The translations under genes were made by a program, and so were the position numbers. From Flammeovirga agarivorans (GTDB lineage: Bacteria; Bacteroidota; Bacteroidia; Cytophagales; Flammeovirgaceae), in contig NZ_JABAIL010000002.1 of assembly GCF_012641475.1 (NCBI RefSeq), forward strand, positions 1,003,449-1,067,448: a stretch of DNA of 64,000 bases. The letters are read 5' to 3'. This document shows positions 26,320 through 34,870 of this stretch, in pieces; positions within the stretch are counted from its first letter, which is position 1; each line of letters starts with the position of its first letter. Under the pieces are notes generated by a model. It made no database searches and was not told the DNA's origin. It saw only the letters and a program-made list of their open reading frames with translations.

Positions 26320-27051
26320 ATGAACAAGAGAGTAGCCATTGATATAGGTAACACCTTGATTAAAGTTGGTTATTTCAAAGACAACGAATTAATAGAAGTT
26401 GGTGTCTATGATGATGACGTTAAACTTATTCAAGCACTATATGGTTTCTCTTGTGAATGGATAGGGGTCGCAAATGTTGGTTCAAACGATAATAATTTGA
26501 TTCAGCAGCTAAAAAAAGATTTCAAAGTATTGGAGATAACATCAGGTAGTCACCTACCCTTTAAGAATGTATACGCCACTCCAACTACTTTAGGAGTTGA
26601 TAGAATAGCCGCAATTGCAGCTGCTCAAGAAATCTATCCTAATTCAAACTGTCTTGTTATAGATATTGGAACGTGTGTAACCTTTGATTTCATTACAGAA
26701 GGTAATGAATATCTTGGTGGTGCGATATCCCCAGGTATTGACATGCGACTAAAGGCGATGCACACGTTTACGGCAAAATTGCCTATGATATCTGTAGAAC
26801 ATCTTGATCAAGAATTAGTCGGTAATAGCACAACAAATTGTATGCTCTCTGGAGCTATCAATGGATTAACTGCTGAAATAGAAGGAACAATCCTTCGTTA
26901 TGAAAAAAAATTTGGCAGAATTAATACTTTGTTGTGTGGTGGAGTAGCAAATACTTTTGAATCTAAATTAAATTCAAGCATCTTTGCTGACCGAAATCTG
27001 GTTCTCAAAGGAATCGATAGTATTCTGAGATTACATGTACAAACGAATTAA
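26320..27051 (+). CDS. coaX: Type III pantothenate kinase
   Basis: 243 residues of the ASKHA fold. The phosphate-1 motif is VAIDIGNTLIKVGYF, GVDRIAAIAAAQ is the pantothenate-site motif, VIDIGTCVTFDFI is phosphate-2 and LGGAISPGIDMRLKAMHTFT the family-specific loop. It phosphorylates pantothenate, the first step of CoA synthesis, and is insensitive to CoA feedback in characterised cases. It overlaps the following outer-membrane protein gene by 17 bases, so the two are translationally coupled. Confidence 0.95.
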   Translation: MNKRVAIDIGNTLIKVGYFKDNELIEVGVYDDDVKLIQALYGFSCEWIGVANVGSNDNNLIQQLKKDFKVLEITSGSHLPFKNVYATPTTLGVDRIAAIAAAQEIYPNSNCLVIDIGTCVTFDFITEGNEYLGGAISPGIDMRLKAMHTFTAKLPMISVEHLDQELVGNSTTNCMLSGAINGLTAEIEGTILRYEKKFGRINTLLCGGVANTFESKLNSSIFADRNLVLKGIDSILRLHVQTN

Positions 27052-28330
27052 TTATATCATAATCACTTGCCTTGCATTCATCGCTTTCACTAATAAGGTA
27101 GAAGCACAACAAGGTAACGCTCCTTTTACAGCATTAGGAGTAGGTAAACCAGTAGAACCTGTTTCTGTAAGAAATATGGGAATGGGATATACAGGTGTAG
27201 GTCTTGCTAGTTATGGTCACTCTAACTTGTTAAACCCTGCAACTCTAACTTACAACAACCTTACTTTATTCGAAGTGGGTATGTATGTGGAACAAAGAGA
27301 TTTAGTTGCGGAGAGTCAAACACAACAAGATTACGGTGGAGGCCTTAGCTACATGACATTTGCTTTTCCAGTGAGTCAAAGATGGACAATGGGTGTTGGT
27401 TTTAAGCCTTACTCTGTTGTTAGTTATAAATTCTCACAAGCAGATACTTTATATGCTCCAATCAACGGACAAAACATTCCTGCTGGATATTACGGTATCC
27501 AGAATGAAGGTAAAGGAGGTATTAACCAAGTTTACTTCAGTAATGCTTTTAGAGTAGCAAAATGGCTATCTGTTGGTTTAGAGTTAGGATATAACGTAGG
27601 TGTTATTGAAAAAGTAACGAAGACTGAATTGCTAAACGGAAGTAGTGACTTCATTTCAGCAAGAGGTATTCGTCTAAATTATAGAGGGTTGGTTTATAAA
27701 CCTGGTATCTATCTTTCAAAGCACTTCGGTCCTAAAGAAAAAGGTCATCGTATTAACTTCGGTGGTACATATACTTTTGAGCAACAAATTGGCGTAAAAC
27801 GTCTAGAGGATATACAAACACGATCGACAACTGATTTAGTATTAAATCGTGATACACTTATTGTTGATAACTCTCAGAATGCAACCATGCCTTCTGAAAT
27901 CGCAGTAGGTATTAGTTACGAATTAGTCGGAAAATTAGCAGTCGCTATTGATTACAAAAAACAAAGCTGGTCTGAGTTCGTTAATTACGACGGTACCAGT
28001 GATTTATACGATGCTTTTAAGGTAGGCCTCGGTTTTGAATACACTCCTGATTATTTATCAGCTTCAAGTTATTGGAAGAGATTGACTTGGAGAGGTGGAT
28101 TCCAATATGGAGAAACCCCTTATCAAGCATACGGTGAAAAAATTAAAGAGTATGTAGTGACGGCAGGTATTGAGTTCCCAATGGGATTCTCTTCGCTATC
28201 AGTATCTGGTGAATACGGATGGATGAGATCTGATATTCAAACTGTCTCTTCGTTTGAAGACCGTCATTATAGATTAAATATAGGTGTAACAATCAATGAT
28301 CGCTGGTTCGTAAGGCGTCGAATCAACTAA
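27035..28330 (+). CDS. OMPP1/FadL-type outer-membrane protein
   Basis: 431 residues with a signal peptide (to about VEAQ). The early motif RNMGMGYTGVGLASYGHSNL followed by LNPATLTY is that of FadL/PorV-type barrels, where NPA lies in the hatch region; then barrel strands (GGLSYMTFAFPVSQRWTMGV, LSVSGEYGWMR and so on) run to a C-terminal strand ending WFVRRRIN. FadL-type proteins take up hydrophobic compounds; PorV relatives are part of T9SS. Coupling to coaX by overlap is a recurrent arrangement in Bacteroidota, although the reason is not known. The next gene follows after 17 bases. Confidence 0.8.
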   Translation: MYKRINYIIITCLAFIAFTNKVEAQQGNAPFTALGVGKPVEPVSVRNMGMGYTGVGLASYGHSNLLNPATLTYNNLTLFEVGMYVEQRDLVAESQTQQDYGGGLSYMTFAFPVSQRWTMGVGFKPYSVVSYKFSQADTLYAPINGQNIPAGYYGIQNEGKGGINQVYFSNAFRVAKWLSVGLELGYNVGVIEKVTKTELLNGSSDFISARGIRLNYRGLVYKPGIYLSKHFGPKEKGHRINFGGTYTFEQQIGVKRLEDIQTRSTTDLVLNRDTLIVDNSQNATMPSEIAVGISYELVGKLAVAIDYKKQSWSEFVNYDGTSDLYDAFKVGLGFEYTPDYLSASSYWKRLTWRGGFQYGETPYQAYGEKIKEYVVTAGIEFPMGFSSLSVSGEYGWMRSDIQTVSSFEDRHYRLNIGVTINDRWFVRRRIN

Positions 28331-28347
28331 TCAATCGAATTTCAAAC

Positions 28348-30003
28348 ATGAATAAGTTAGCAACTTTTCTATTAGGTTTCTTGTTTGTAGCTGGTGTAGC
28401 TCAAGCACAAGAGGAGTCAACTGAGTCAAAAGATAATGGCTTAACAGAACAAAAAGCTGCCGATGGTAGCGTAAAAAAAGGATGTGATGCAAGAGGTTAT
28501 TGCTGGGGTGAAAATGTAGAGGAAGCAAAATCTAAGTACACTTTCTTCTCAGATAACATGAAAGCAAAAAATTATAGCAAAGAAACGCTAGATGCTTTCG
28601 ATTACCTTTATACTAACGCTCCATATATCCACAAGAATCTTTATATCTACGGATTAAAATTATATAAATCTTTAGTTTCTTCGGAATCAAAGAAAAAGGA
28701 TGCAGCGGACAAAGACCTTATCGTTAAGTATGAGGATATGGTTCTTAAATTATATGATGACAGAGGTAAATACTTCGGTTCAGCTGACAAATGGGAATCA
28801 GAAAAAGGTAAATACCTTTACAGATATTACAAAGATCGTCCTGACTTTAACGACAACCTTCCTACTTACTACGATTTCTACCACAAAATCGCAGAAAGAG
28901 ATGGCGTTAAAACTGACGACTCTAACATGTCTGCATACGTTGCTATCGTAGCAAAATTACATGTTGCTTACAAAAAAGCTGTTCAAGGTTTCAACAAAGA
29001 TCCTAAGACAAAAGCACAAAAATCAGCAATTCTTACTGCAAACTCTGTAATTGAAAATGCTGATGGAAAATATACAGATGCTCAAATCAAAGAATATACT
29101 GCTAAGAAAACTGCTGCTGAAAAAGAGTTAGTAAACTTAGAAGCAAACTTTGAAGCAAACGATCCAGAATTCAAAAAATACAAGTCTTACAACGAAGATT
29201 GGTTAATGGACGAGTATGATTTCATTTCTGAAATTGCTACTAAAAACGTAGAGATTGCTGAAGCAGCTAAAAAAGAAAAAGACGTAAAAGCATGGTCACG
29301 TATCCAAACAATGGCTGACAAGTACATTATGGGTATGTTGAACATTGACTGTGACTTCATCAACAACAAATTAGGTGCTAAATTCAAGGCTAACCCTGAG
29401 GATTTAGCAACTGCTAAGAAAATTGTTGGTTACTCTATCCGTAAGAAATGTATGGACGGTCCTTACTTCTTACAAGCTGCAGAGGTTGTTTACAATGCTG
29501 AGCCTACTCCAGCATATGCAAACTTAATCTCAGGTCAATACATCAAAAAAGGTGACACTGACAAAGCTATCGAGTGGAAAGAGAAAGCAATCGAATTATA
29601 TTCTGAAGATCCAGCTAAACAAGCTGAAACTTCTATCGACCTTGCAAAACTTTACAACAAGAAAGGTTTAAAATCTCAAGCTCGCGCACAAGCTTATAAA
29701 GCTGTTGAGTACGATTCAAATATTGCTTCTGAAGCTTATACTTTCATTGGTGACTTGTATATGACTTCATTCAAACAATGTTTCGAGTCTTCTGAAGACA
29801 ACGTACAAGAAAAAGGATGTTACTTAGCTGCGTACGATATGTACAAAAAAGCAGGTAACTCTTCTAAAATGGCTCAAGCTCAAAAGCAATTCCCTACTAA
29901 ATCTGATGTATTTACATTAGCTGCAAAGGGTTATGCTGAAGGTAAAACAATCAACGTTGGATGTTGGATTGGCGGTACTACAACTATCCGTCTTCGTCCA
30001 TAA
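28348..30003 (+). CDS. Exported TPR-type protein, probably abundant
   Basis: 551 residues with a signal peptide (to about GVAQAQ, residue 21), then a short low-complexity stretch and a CDARGYCWGENVEEAKSKYTF segment with two cysteines. Helical repeats fill the rest, with TPR-like units near the C-terminus (YIKKGDTDKAIEWKEKAIEL, TSIDLAKLYNKKGLKSQARA and CYLAAYDMYKKAGNSSKMAQ). The protein is Lys-rich and its codons are strongly biased to C-ending forms (AAC, TTC, TAC), which points to high expression. It lies in the coaX-OMPP1-TPR unit, and a periplasmic role at the outer membrane with the OMPP1 protein is inferred only from context. Confidence 0.78.
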   Translation: MNKLATFLLGFLFVAGVAQAQEESTESKDNGLTEQKAADGSVKKGCDARGYCWGENVEEAKSKYTFFSDNMKAKNYSKETLDAFDYLYTNAPYIHKNLYIYGLKLYKSLVSSESKKKDAADKDLIVKYEDMVLKLYDDRGKYFGSADKWESEKGKYLYRYYKDRPDFNDNLPTYYDFYHKIAERDGVKTDDSNMSAYVAIVAKLHVAYKKAVQGFNKDPKTKAQKSAILTANSVIENADGKYTDAQIKEYTAKKTAAEKELVNLEANFEANDPEFKKYKSYNEDWLMDEYDFISEIATKNVEIAEAAKKEKDVKAWSRIQTMADKYIMGMLNIDCDFINNKLGAKFKANPEDLATAKKIVGYSIRKKCMDGPYFLQAAEVVYNAEPTPAYANLISGQYIKKGDTDKAIEWKEKAIELYSEDPAKQAETSIDLAKLYNKKGLKSQARAQAYKAVEYDSNIASEAYTFIGDLYMTSFKQCFESSEDNVQEKGCYLAAYDMYKKAGNSSKMAQAQKQFPTKSDVFTLAAKGYAEGKTINVGCWIGGTTTIRLRP

Positions 30004-30023
30004 TTCAAAATTTGAATAGATCT

Positions 30024-30059
30024 AATAAGCCTCATACTACTTCAGTATGAGGCTTATTT
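30024..30059 (+). terminator. Terminator of the coaX-OMPP1-TPR unit
   Basis: AATAAGCCTCATACT pairs perfectly with AGTATGAGGCTTATT around a five-base loop, followed by a T-containing stretch. The in-frame ATG at 30047 lies in this stem, which argues that the next gene starts at 30089 instead. Confidence 0.85.
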
Positions 30060-30088
30060 CTTTTAATAACCTTTTATCTCTATTGAAA

Positions 30089-31228
30089 ATGAAAAATTAT
30101 TACATACTACCATTCCTTTTCATATTATTCTTTGGCTGTAACTCTTCCAATAAAGATGAGATTACTGTCACATGGAAAGTAGAATTAAACCACCCAACCG
30201 ATAAAATAATCCATATTGTTGGTAATCAAGAATACCTTGGATATTGGAACCCTTCAGTGGTTACCATGAAAAAGGTGGATGAACTTCATTGGGAATTCAC
30301 CCACAGTGTTGAAAAAGGTAAATTAATTGAATTTAAATATGCTTTAGGTGATTGGAAATTTCAAGCAGCTGATGGAAATGGTGTCGAAAAACAAAATGAA
30401 GAGTTTATTGCTCCTAAAAAGGACACTACGATAGTTACTCATATTCCACAATGGACAACAGGAGAAGAAAAAAAGATACAAGGACAAATTACTGGTCATG
30501 TCAAATACCATAAAAAATTTCATTATGATGGTCTAATCGACAGAGATATTATCGTTTGGCTCCCTCCTTCTTACAATACGAAAAAAGATAAAAGGTATCC
30601 GGTGCTTTACATGCATGATGGTCAAAATATCATCGACCCTAAAACAAGTTCATTTGGTGTAGACTGGCAGGTTGATGAAACTGTAGACAGTTTAATTCAA
30701 GCCAATCAACTTGAAGAAATCATTATCGTCGGCTCCTACTGTACACAAGATAGAACAGATGACTATGGCGATACTGAAAAAGGTAAATTATATCGTAAAT
30801 CACTCGCTGTTGATCTTAAAAAGTTTATTGATGATAATTATAGAACTAAGACTGATAAGCAAAATACACTAGTAGCAGGATCGTCTATGGGAGGACTGGT
30901 CAGTTTTATGATTGCATGGGAATATCCAGATGTATTCAAAGGGGCCATTTGTATGTCACCAGCATTCAAATATGAAGAATTTGATTACATCAACTCCATC
31001 ATCAAAGATCCTAAAAAAGACCTTGTTTTATATATTGATAACGGTGGAAAACAAGTTGATATCGTTCTTCAACCTGGAGTTGAGAAAATGGAAAAAGTTT
31101 TACTAAACAAAGGATATAAGCTCAATAAAGACTTGTTCGTAGTTGTTGATAAACAAGCCAGACATTCCGAAGGAGATTGGGCTAAACGCTTTCCGAAAGC
31201 AATAGAAATATTTTTTAAGAAACAATAA
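30089..31228 (+). CDS. Lipoprotein with CBM20 domain and esterase domain
   Basis: From the ATG at 30089 (rather than 30047, which lies in a terminator) the product is 379 residues with a lipobox at LFFGC. Residues 25-115 form a CBM20-like starch-binding domain (VTWKVELNHPTDKIIHIVGN, EYLGYWNPSVVTMKK, ALGDWKFQAADGNG). From about 130 an alpha/beta-hydrolase esterase of the COG2819/PF00756 type follows (RYPVLYMHDGQNIID, nucleophile Ser in AGSSMGGLVSFM at about 263, and the likely His in RHSEGDWAKRFP at about 358). It may hydrolyse acyl esters on polysaccharides, the CBM holding the glycan. The substrate is unknown. Confidence 0.85.
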   Translation: MKNYYILPFLFILFFGCNSSNKDEITVTWKVELNHPTDKIIHIVGNQEYLGYWNPSVVTMKKVDELHWEFTHSVEKGKLIEFKYALGDWKFQAADGNGVEKQNEEFIAPKKDTTIVTHIPQWTTGEEKKIQGQITGHVKYHKKFHYDGLIDRDIIVWLPPSYNTKKDKRYPVLYMHDGQNIIDPKTSSFGVDWQVDETVDSLIQANQLEEIIIVGSYCTQDRTDDYGDTEKGKLYRKSLAVDLKKFIDDNYRTKTDKQNTLVAGSSMGGLVSFMIAWEYPDVFKGAICMSPAFKYEEFDYINSIIKDPKKDLVLYIDNGGKQVDIVLQPGVEKMEKVLLNKGYKLNKDLFVVVDKQARHSEGDWAKRFPKAIEIFFKKQ

Positions 31229-31242
31229 GTTTTATTTCAAAC

Positions 31243-31291
31243 AATAAGCCCCTTAATTCTATTAATTTTGCAGAGTTAAGGGGCTTATTTT
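31243..31291 (+). terminator. Terminator after the esterase lipoprotein gene
   Basis: AATAAGCCCCTTAA pairs with TTAAGGGGCTTATT, followed by TTATT. Its lower stem and T-tract resemble the terminator at 30024. Confidence 0.85.
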
Positions 31292-31340
31292 ATTCCCTTA
31301 TCTGTACCGCTTAAAATTCATATCATCAAAAAAGTATCAA

Positions 31341-32006
31341 ATGAGAAAATATATATATTATATATTCACCATTATCTGCTTATATACTAGTTCACTACAA
31401 GCTCAAAATTACCGTTCAAATGAGAAACTATTAGCAGAAAAAGAAAGTAAGCTTAACGAGCTACAAGAGCATTTCAGTATTGATTCTCTTACACTAAACA
31501 GTATGATCTATGGACTCAATCGTCAAATAAAGACCATCGAACAAGAGAGAGATTCTGTACAAGATTACTTAGCCTCTATTGTTCCTAGCAACCATGTATT
31601 TGGAACAATCAAAAAAGATATAAGTATTAATAATAGAGAAGAAGAAAAGGATTATTTCTTTAACCAAGGAGATACCGTTCAACTCATTAATCACTCAAAA
31701 CATACTTATACCTTGTTAGCAAGTAATGATCAGGCGCTTACAATTAATACAAAATACATCAAGCCTCTAGAAGGAAAAAAGAAGACCACTTCATTAATTG
31801 CTCAATATCAAATTAGAATGGAGGATTATCAAAAAATCATTGATGAAAACCCTTCTGCCGAATGGTATGAATTTGATATCAAAAGAGTTCAAAAAGAAAG
31901 AGATAATTATCAATTAGAATATGATCAACTGGTCAAAGAAATATCTATTTTAAAAGAAGAAATTAACCTTTTAAAGACTGAGATATCTAAAAAAACAACT
32001 TCTTAG
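31341..32006 (+). CDS. Exported coiled-coil protein of unknown function
   Basis: 221 residues. A signal peptide (MRKYIYYIFTIICLYTSSLQ, cut near QAQ) is followed by a first coiled coil (about 30-75, AEKESKLNELQEHFSIDSL), a small beta-rich middle domain (about 85-145, VFGTIKKDISINNREEEKDY and GDTVQLINHSKHTYTLLASN; the spacing is SH3-like) and a second coiled coil (about 150-221). This order, coiled coil - SH3-like - coiled coil, is seen by eye only. I do not recognise a named family. The gene is alone between terminators, 87 bases upstream of another exported protein. Confidence 0.65.
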   Translation: MRKYIYYIFTIICLYTSSLQAQNYRSNEKLLAEKESKLNELQEHFSIDSLTLNSMIYGLNRQIKTIEQERDSVQDYLASIVPSNHVFGTIKKDISINNREEEKDYFFNQGDTVQLINHSKHTYTLLASNDQALTINTKYIKPLEGKKKTTSLIAQYQIRMEDYQKIIDENPSAEWYEFDIKRVQKERDNYQLEYDQLVKEISILKEEINLLKTEISKKTTS

Positions 32007-32044
32007 ACATTTTCTTAAAGGAGTTTTTGATCTATATAATGTAT

Positions 32045-32090
32045 GAGTTGTCTAAATAAGTAGAATTATAAATCTCTTTTTAGACAACTC
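32045..32090 (+). promoter_or_regulatory. 12-bp inverted repeat ending three bases before a start codon
   Basis: GAGTTGTCTAAA (32045-32056) and its exact reverse complement TTTAGACAACTC (32079-32090) flank a 22-base spacer, and the ATG of the next gene is at 32094. As RNA this hairpin would cover the ribosome landing site; as DNA it could be an operator. A terminator of the upstream gene is less likely, because no T-run follows. Confidence 0.45.
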
Positions 32091-32093
32091 TTC

Positions 32094-32693
32094 ATGAAAC
32101 CCATTACTATTCTATTTTTATTCAGCTCGAGTATTCTATTCGCTCAAGAACAAAAGCAAGATTTTTTCAATTCTGTCAGCTTTAGCTGTCTCGCTATTAC
32201 AGAAATTGCTGGTCAATGGCGTCCTTTTGATGACGAGGATGAAGACTGGTATAATATCCCATTAGAAGATAGAAAAGAAGAAGACATTCCCCATGCTTTC
32301 TTTTCTGGAGGATTCGATTTCCAATTAAATTATACGATTGATAAAGCCGCACTAATAGGTATAGGTTGGCAAAATCAATATTTTACTGGTCGCGATATGC
32401 TCGCGCCTATGAATACTTATTATCTACATTTCAGAACAGGAGATGATTTTGATAGTAAATACTGTTTATATGTAGAACTTGATTTAGGAGGCTGTTTTAT
32501 GGACAAATACCTTGAGGGAATCATGTATAGAGCGACTTTTGGGATAGAATTGAATGAACTTAAACTTCTAAGACTAGTACCTACTGCAAATGTTTATATC
32601 GGACAGAGAGTATTAAGTAATATATCTAGTATTAAACATGCTGGAGGATTTTATAATATGATAGGTCTAAGTGCTGGTTTTAGATTCAATTAA
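32094..32693 (+). CDS. Exported hypothetical protein, probably a small barrel
   Basis: 199 residues with a signal peptide (MKPITILFLFSSSILFAQ). The mature part alternates hydrophobic and polar residues (FFSGGFDFQLNYTIDKAALI, YCLYVELDLGGCFMD and LSAGFRFN at the C-terminus), which suggests an outer-membrane-type beta barrel. An acidic stretch (DDEDEDWYNIP) may be a surface loop. I do not recognise the family. Expression may be controlled by the inverted repeat immediately upstream. It is convergent with the act operon. Confidence 0.65.
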   Translation: MKPITILFLFSSSILFAQEQKQDFFNSVSFSCLAITEIAGQWRPFDDEDEDWYNIPLEDRKEEDIPHAFFSGGFDFQLNYTIDKAALIGIGWQNQYFTGRDMLAPMNTYYLHFRTGDDFDSKYCLYVELDLGGCFMDKYLEGIMYRATFGIELNELKLLRLVPTANVYIGQRVLSNISSIKHAGGFYNMIGLSAGFRFN

Positions 32694-32704
32694 AATCTCG
32701 AAAT

Positions 32705-32743
32705 AAAAAAAACCTCAAACTCTTACGAGAATGAGGTTTTTTT
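32705..32743. terminator. Bidirectional terminator at the end of the act operon
   Basis: AAAAAAAACCTCA pairs with TGAGGTTTTTTT around a 14-base loop that can itself fold partly. It lies between convergent genes with stops at 32693 and 32768 and closes the act operon on the minus strand. Confidence 0.85.
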
Positions 32744-32767
32744 GAGTATCAGCGAAGTTCTCACCTG

Positions 32768-34114
32768 TTAAGTATGGTGATGAACCGATTCTTCAATCAT
32801 TGGGTGATTTTGAGGAATTAAACCGCCTTTGCTTAAACCTGTAAAGTACAAGTATAAGAAGATAGAAAGGAAGATTAAACCTGAACCGATCTCAGTAAGA
32901 CCGAAACCACCGTTTTCCTTCAATGTACCTGGGATGATTAATAACGCATATTCTAAGAAGTGACCGAAAATTACTACTACAGCAACAATTTTCATTAATA
33001 AAGTCTTACGCTTAGAATCTCTTGTCATCAATACGAAGAATGGGAACAAGAAGTTAGTAATTAGGATAGTGAAGAATAAAGGAGAATATGTTGAGCTTCT
33101 CAAACGATCAATAAAGTAGATTGTTTCTTCTGGAATGTTCGCATAGTAAATCAATAAGAATTGAGAGAACCATAAGTACGACCAGAAAATTGAGAAACCA
33201 AACAAGAACTTACCTAAATCGTGTAAGTGATTCTCGTTTACATGTTTCAAGTATCCCATCTCTTGTAGAGTAACTACAAACAATGACATAAATGCCACAG
33301 CTGTAACTAACCAACCTGCAAGGATATACCATCCAAATAATGTTGAGTACCAGTGAGTATCAATAGACATGATCCAATCCCATGAAGTGATTGACTCTGA
33401 GATACCAAAGAAAATTAAGAAAGCAACTGAAATACGTTGAGCTTTTCTAAAGTACTTTGTAGTACCTGACATGTCTAAATCTTCTTGCTTAGTGATTTTG
33501 TTAAGAACAAAACCGAAGAACGTCCAAACAGAAACGAATAGAACCATTCTGAACAAGAAGAATTTAGTATTTAAGAAATCCGTCTTACCTGCAATGATCG
33601 CATCATAAGCAGGAGAATTAGGATCTGCAATACCATCGTGTGTCCAGTGGAAGATTGTATGAGAACCTACTAAAAAAGTAAGTAATAAAACAACACCACC
33701 TACAGGAATAAACTGACGGAAGTTCAACATCACTCTCATAATTAATGTTGGCCAACCTGAGTTAGCAACATATTGAAGAGCAAAGAAGAAAAATCCTAAT
33801 AATGCTACACCTGTGAAGAATACACCACTCATCCAGACATCAACAATAATACGATCATACCAGTGGAATTCAGCGTGATGTCCACCGCCATGAGCGTCAC
33901 CGTGAGCGTCACCTGAGTGAACCGAAGCCACCTCAGTTGCATGCTCTACTGCAGCATGATGATCATCATGACCACCGCCCATCATCAAGAAGATTGCACC
34001 CAACACAAACAGTACCACACCGATACCGCCGATGAGCAACACGTTCTTCTTCAGTTTTCCTTCAAAAGAAAACTGTTCTTGAATATTCTTAAGATCTACA
34101 TCTACGTGTGCCAT
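32768..34114 (-). CDS. actF: Alternative complex III subunit ActF
   Basis: 448 residues with about ten membrane helices. It is the second polytopic NrfD-like/ActF subunit, recognised by position and by FHWTHDGIADPNSPAYDAII, FRMVLFVSVWTFFGFVLNKI and SWDWIMSIDTHWYSTLFGWY. ActF and ActC form the membrane core where menaquinol is oxidised. An unusual His/Asp/Gly-rich segment (about residues 46-85, with HDDHHAAVEHA and HGDAHGGGHHAEFH) lies between helices 1 and 2. The gene is last in the operon; oxidase genes that often follow in related genomes are missing. Confidence 0.93.
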   Translation of the reverse strand: MAHVDVDLKNIQEQFSFEGKLKKNVLLIGGIGVVLFVLGAIFLMMGGGHDDHHAAVEHATEVASVHSGDAHGDAHGGGHHAEFHWYDRIIVDVWMSGVFFTGVALLGFFFFALQYVANSGWPTLIMRVMLNFRQFIPVGGVVLLLTFLVGSHTIFHWTHDGIADPNSPAYDAIIAGKTDFLNTKFFLFRMVLFVSVWTFFGFVLNKITKQEDLDMSGTTKYFRKAQRISVAFLIFFGISESITSWDWIMSIDTHWYSTLFGWYILAGWLVTAVAFMSLFVVTLQEMGYLKHVNENHLHDLGKFLFGFSIFWSYLWFSQFLLIYYANIPEETIYFIDRLRSSTYSPLFFTILITNFLFPFFVLMTRDSKRKTLLMKIVAVVVIFGHFLEYALLIIPGTLKENGGFGLTEIGSGLIFLSIFLYLYFTGLSKGGLIPQNHPMIEESVHHHT

Positions 34115-34148
34115 ATCTCTAAATATAGTTTAGGATCGTTGGGACGAC

Positions 34149-34844
34149 CTAGTTACCTTGAAGTTTTCTAACATATTTCACGACAGCCCAACGCTCTTGT
34201 GGGTTAAGCTGAGACTTGTGAGCCCACATACGTCCTTTACCGTGAGTAATTACAAAGAAAATATGCCCGTCAGTGGCTTTCTTGATAGACTTACCTTTCA
34301 AGTTAGCAACACCACCGTACACTTTTCCTACTTTACCTTTACCGTCACCGGCCTCACCGTGGCAAGGCATACAGTAAGCTGTGAAAAGGTGCTTACCTTG
34401 AGCTACTACCTCTGGAGTTGCCTCCAATGGGTTTTTCAAGTTTTCTGCTGCCCAATCTGCTTGATCTTTTGAGATATCCATATAATATAATAACTCTTGA
34501 TCAGGAGTAGCTGCAGCCTCCTTAGTTACTGCTGTAAAGTTTTGACGTTTTACAGTACCAGCAACTGGATCTTTAACGTTGATTACTTTTTTCTCACCTT
34601 TTGAGAAGTAATCATTATAAGGGTTTGAGTTGATGAAGTCTGGATAGTAGAACTCTTCCAAAACGCCACCCGCGATTCCCTCATACGTGAACTGAGAAAG
34701 CGGCTCGTAAGGTACAGAATGGTACATTTGAGGAGCATATTCAAGACCAGTAAAATTACCGTCACCTTGAATCTTACATCCTGTCATCGCCAATGCTGCT
34801 GCACCAATTGCTATCGCTTTCATTACAACTTTATTGCGTCGCAT
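34149..34844 (-). CDS. actE: Alternative complex III subunit ActE, monoheme cytochrome c lipoprotein
   Basis: 231 residues. The N-terminus has a lipoprotein signal (MKAIAIGAAALAMTGC), so the protein is lipid-anchored on the periplasmic side. One heme-c site CMPCH lies in AYCMPCHGEAGDGKGKVG (about residue 158), and a Met at GKGRMWAH may be the distal ligand. In characterised complexes ActE carries the heme that passes electrons to the oxidase. Between ActD (27 bases upstream) and ActF (34 bases downstream), it is in the usual order. Confidence 0.94.
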   Translation of the reverse strand: MRRNKVVMKAIAIGAAALAMTGCKIQGDGNFTGLEYAPQMYHSVPYEPLSQFTYEGIAGGVLEEFYYPDFINSNPYNDYFSKGEKKVINVKDPVAGTVKRQNFTAVTKEAAATPDQELLYYMDISKDQADWAAENLKNPLEATPEVVAQGKHLFTAYCMPCHGEAGDGKGKVGKVYGGVANLKGKSIKKATDGHIFFVITHGKGRMWAHKSQLNPQERWAVVKYVRKLQGN

Positions 34845-34870
34845 GTTTGCGTAATTTAATTCGTGAACAA

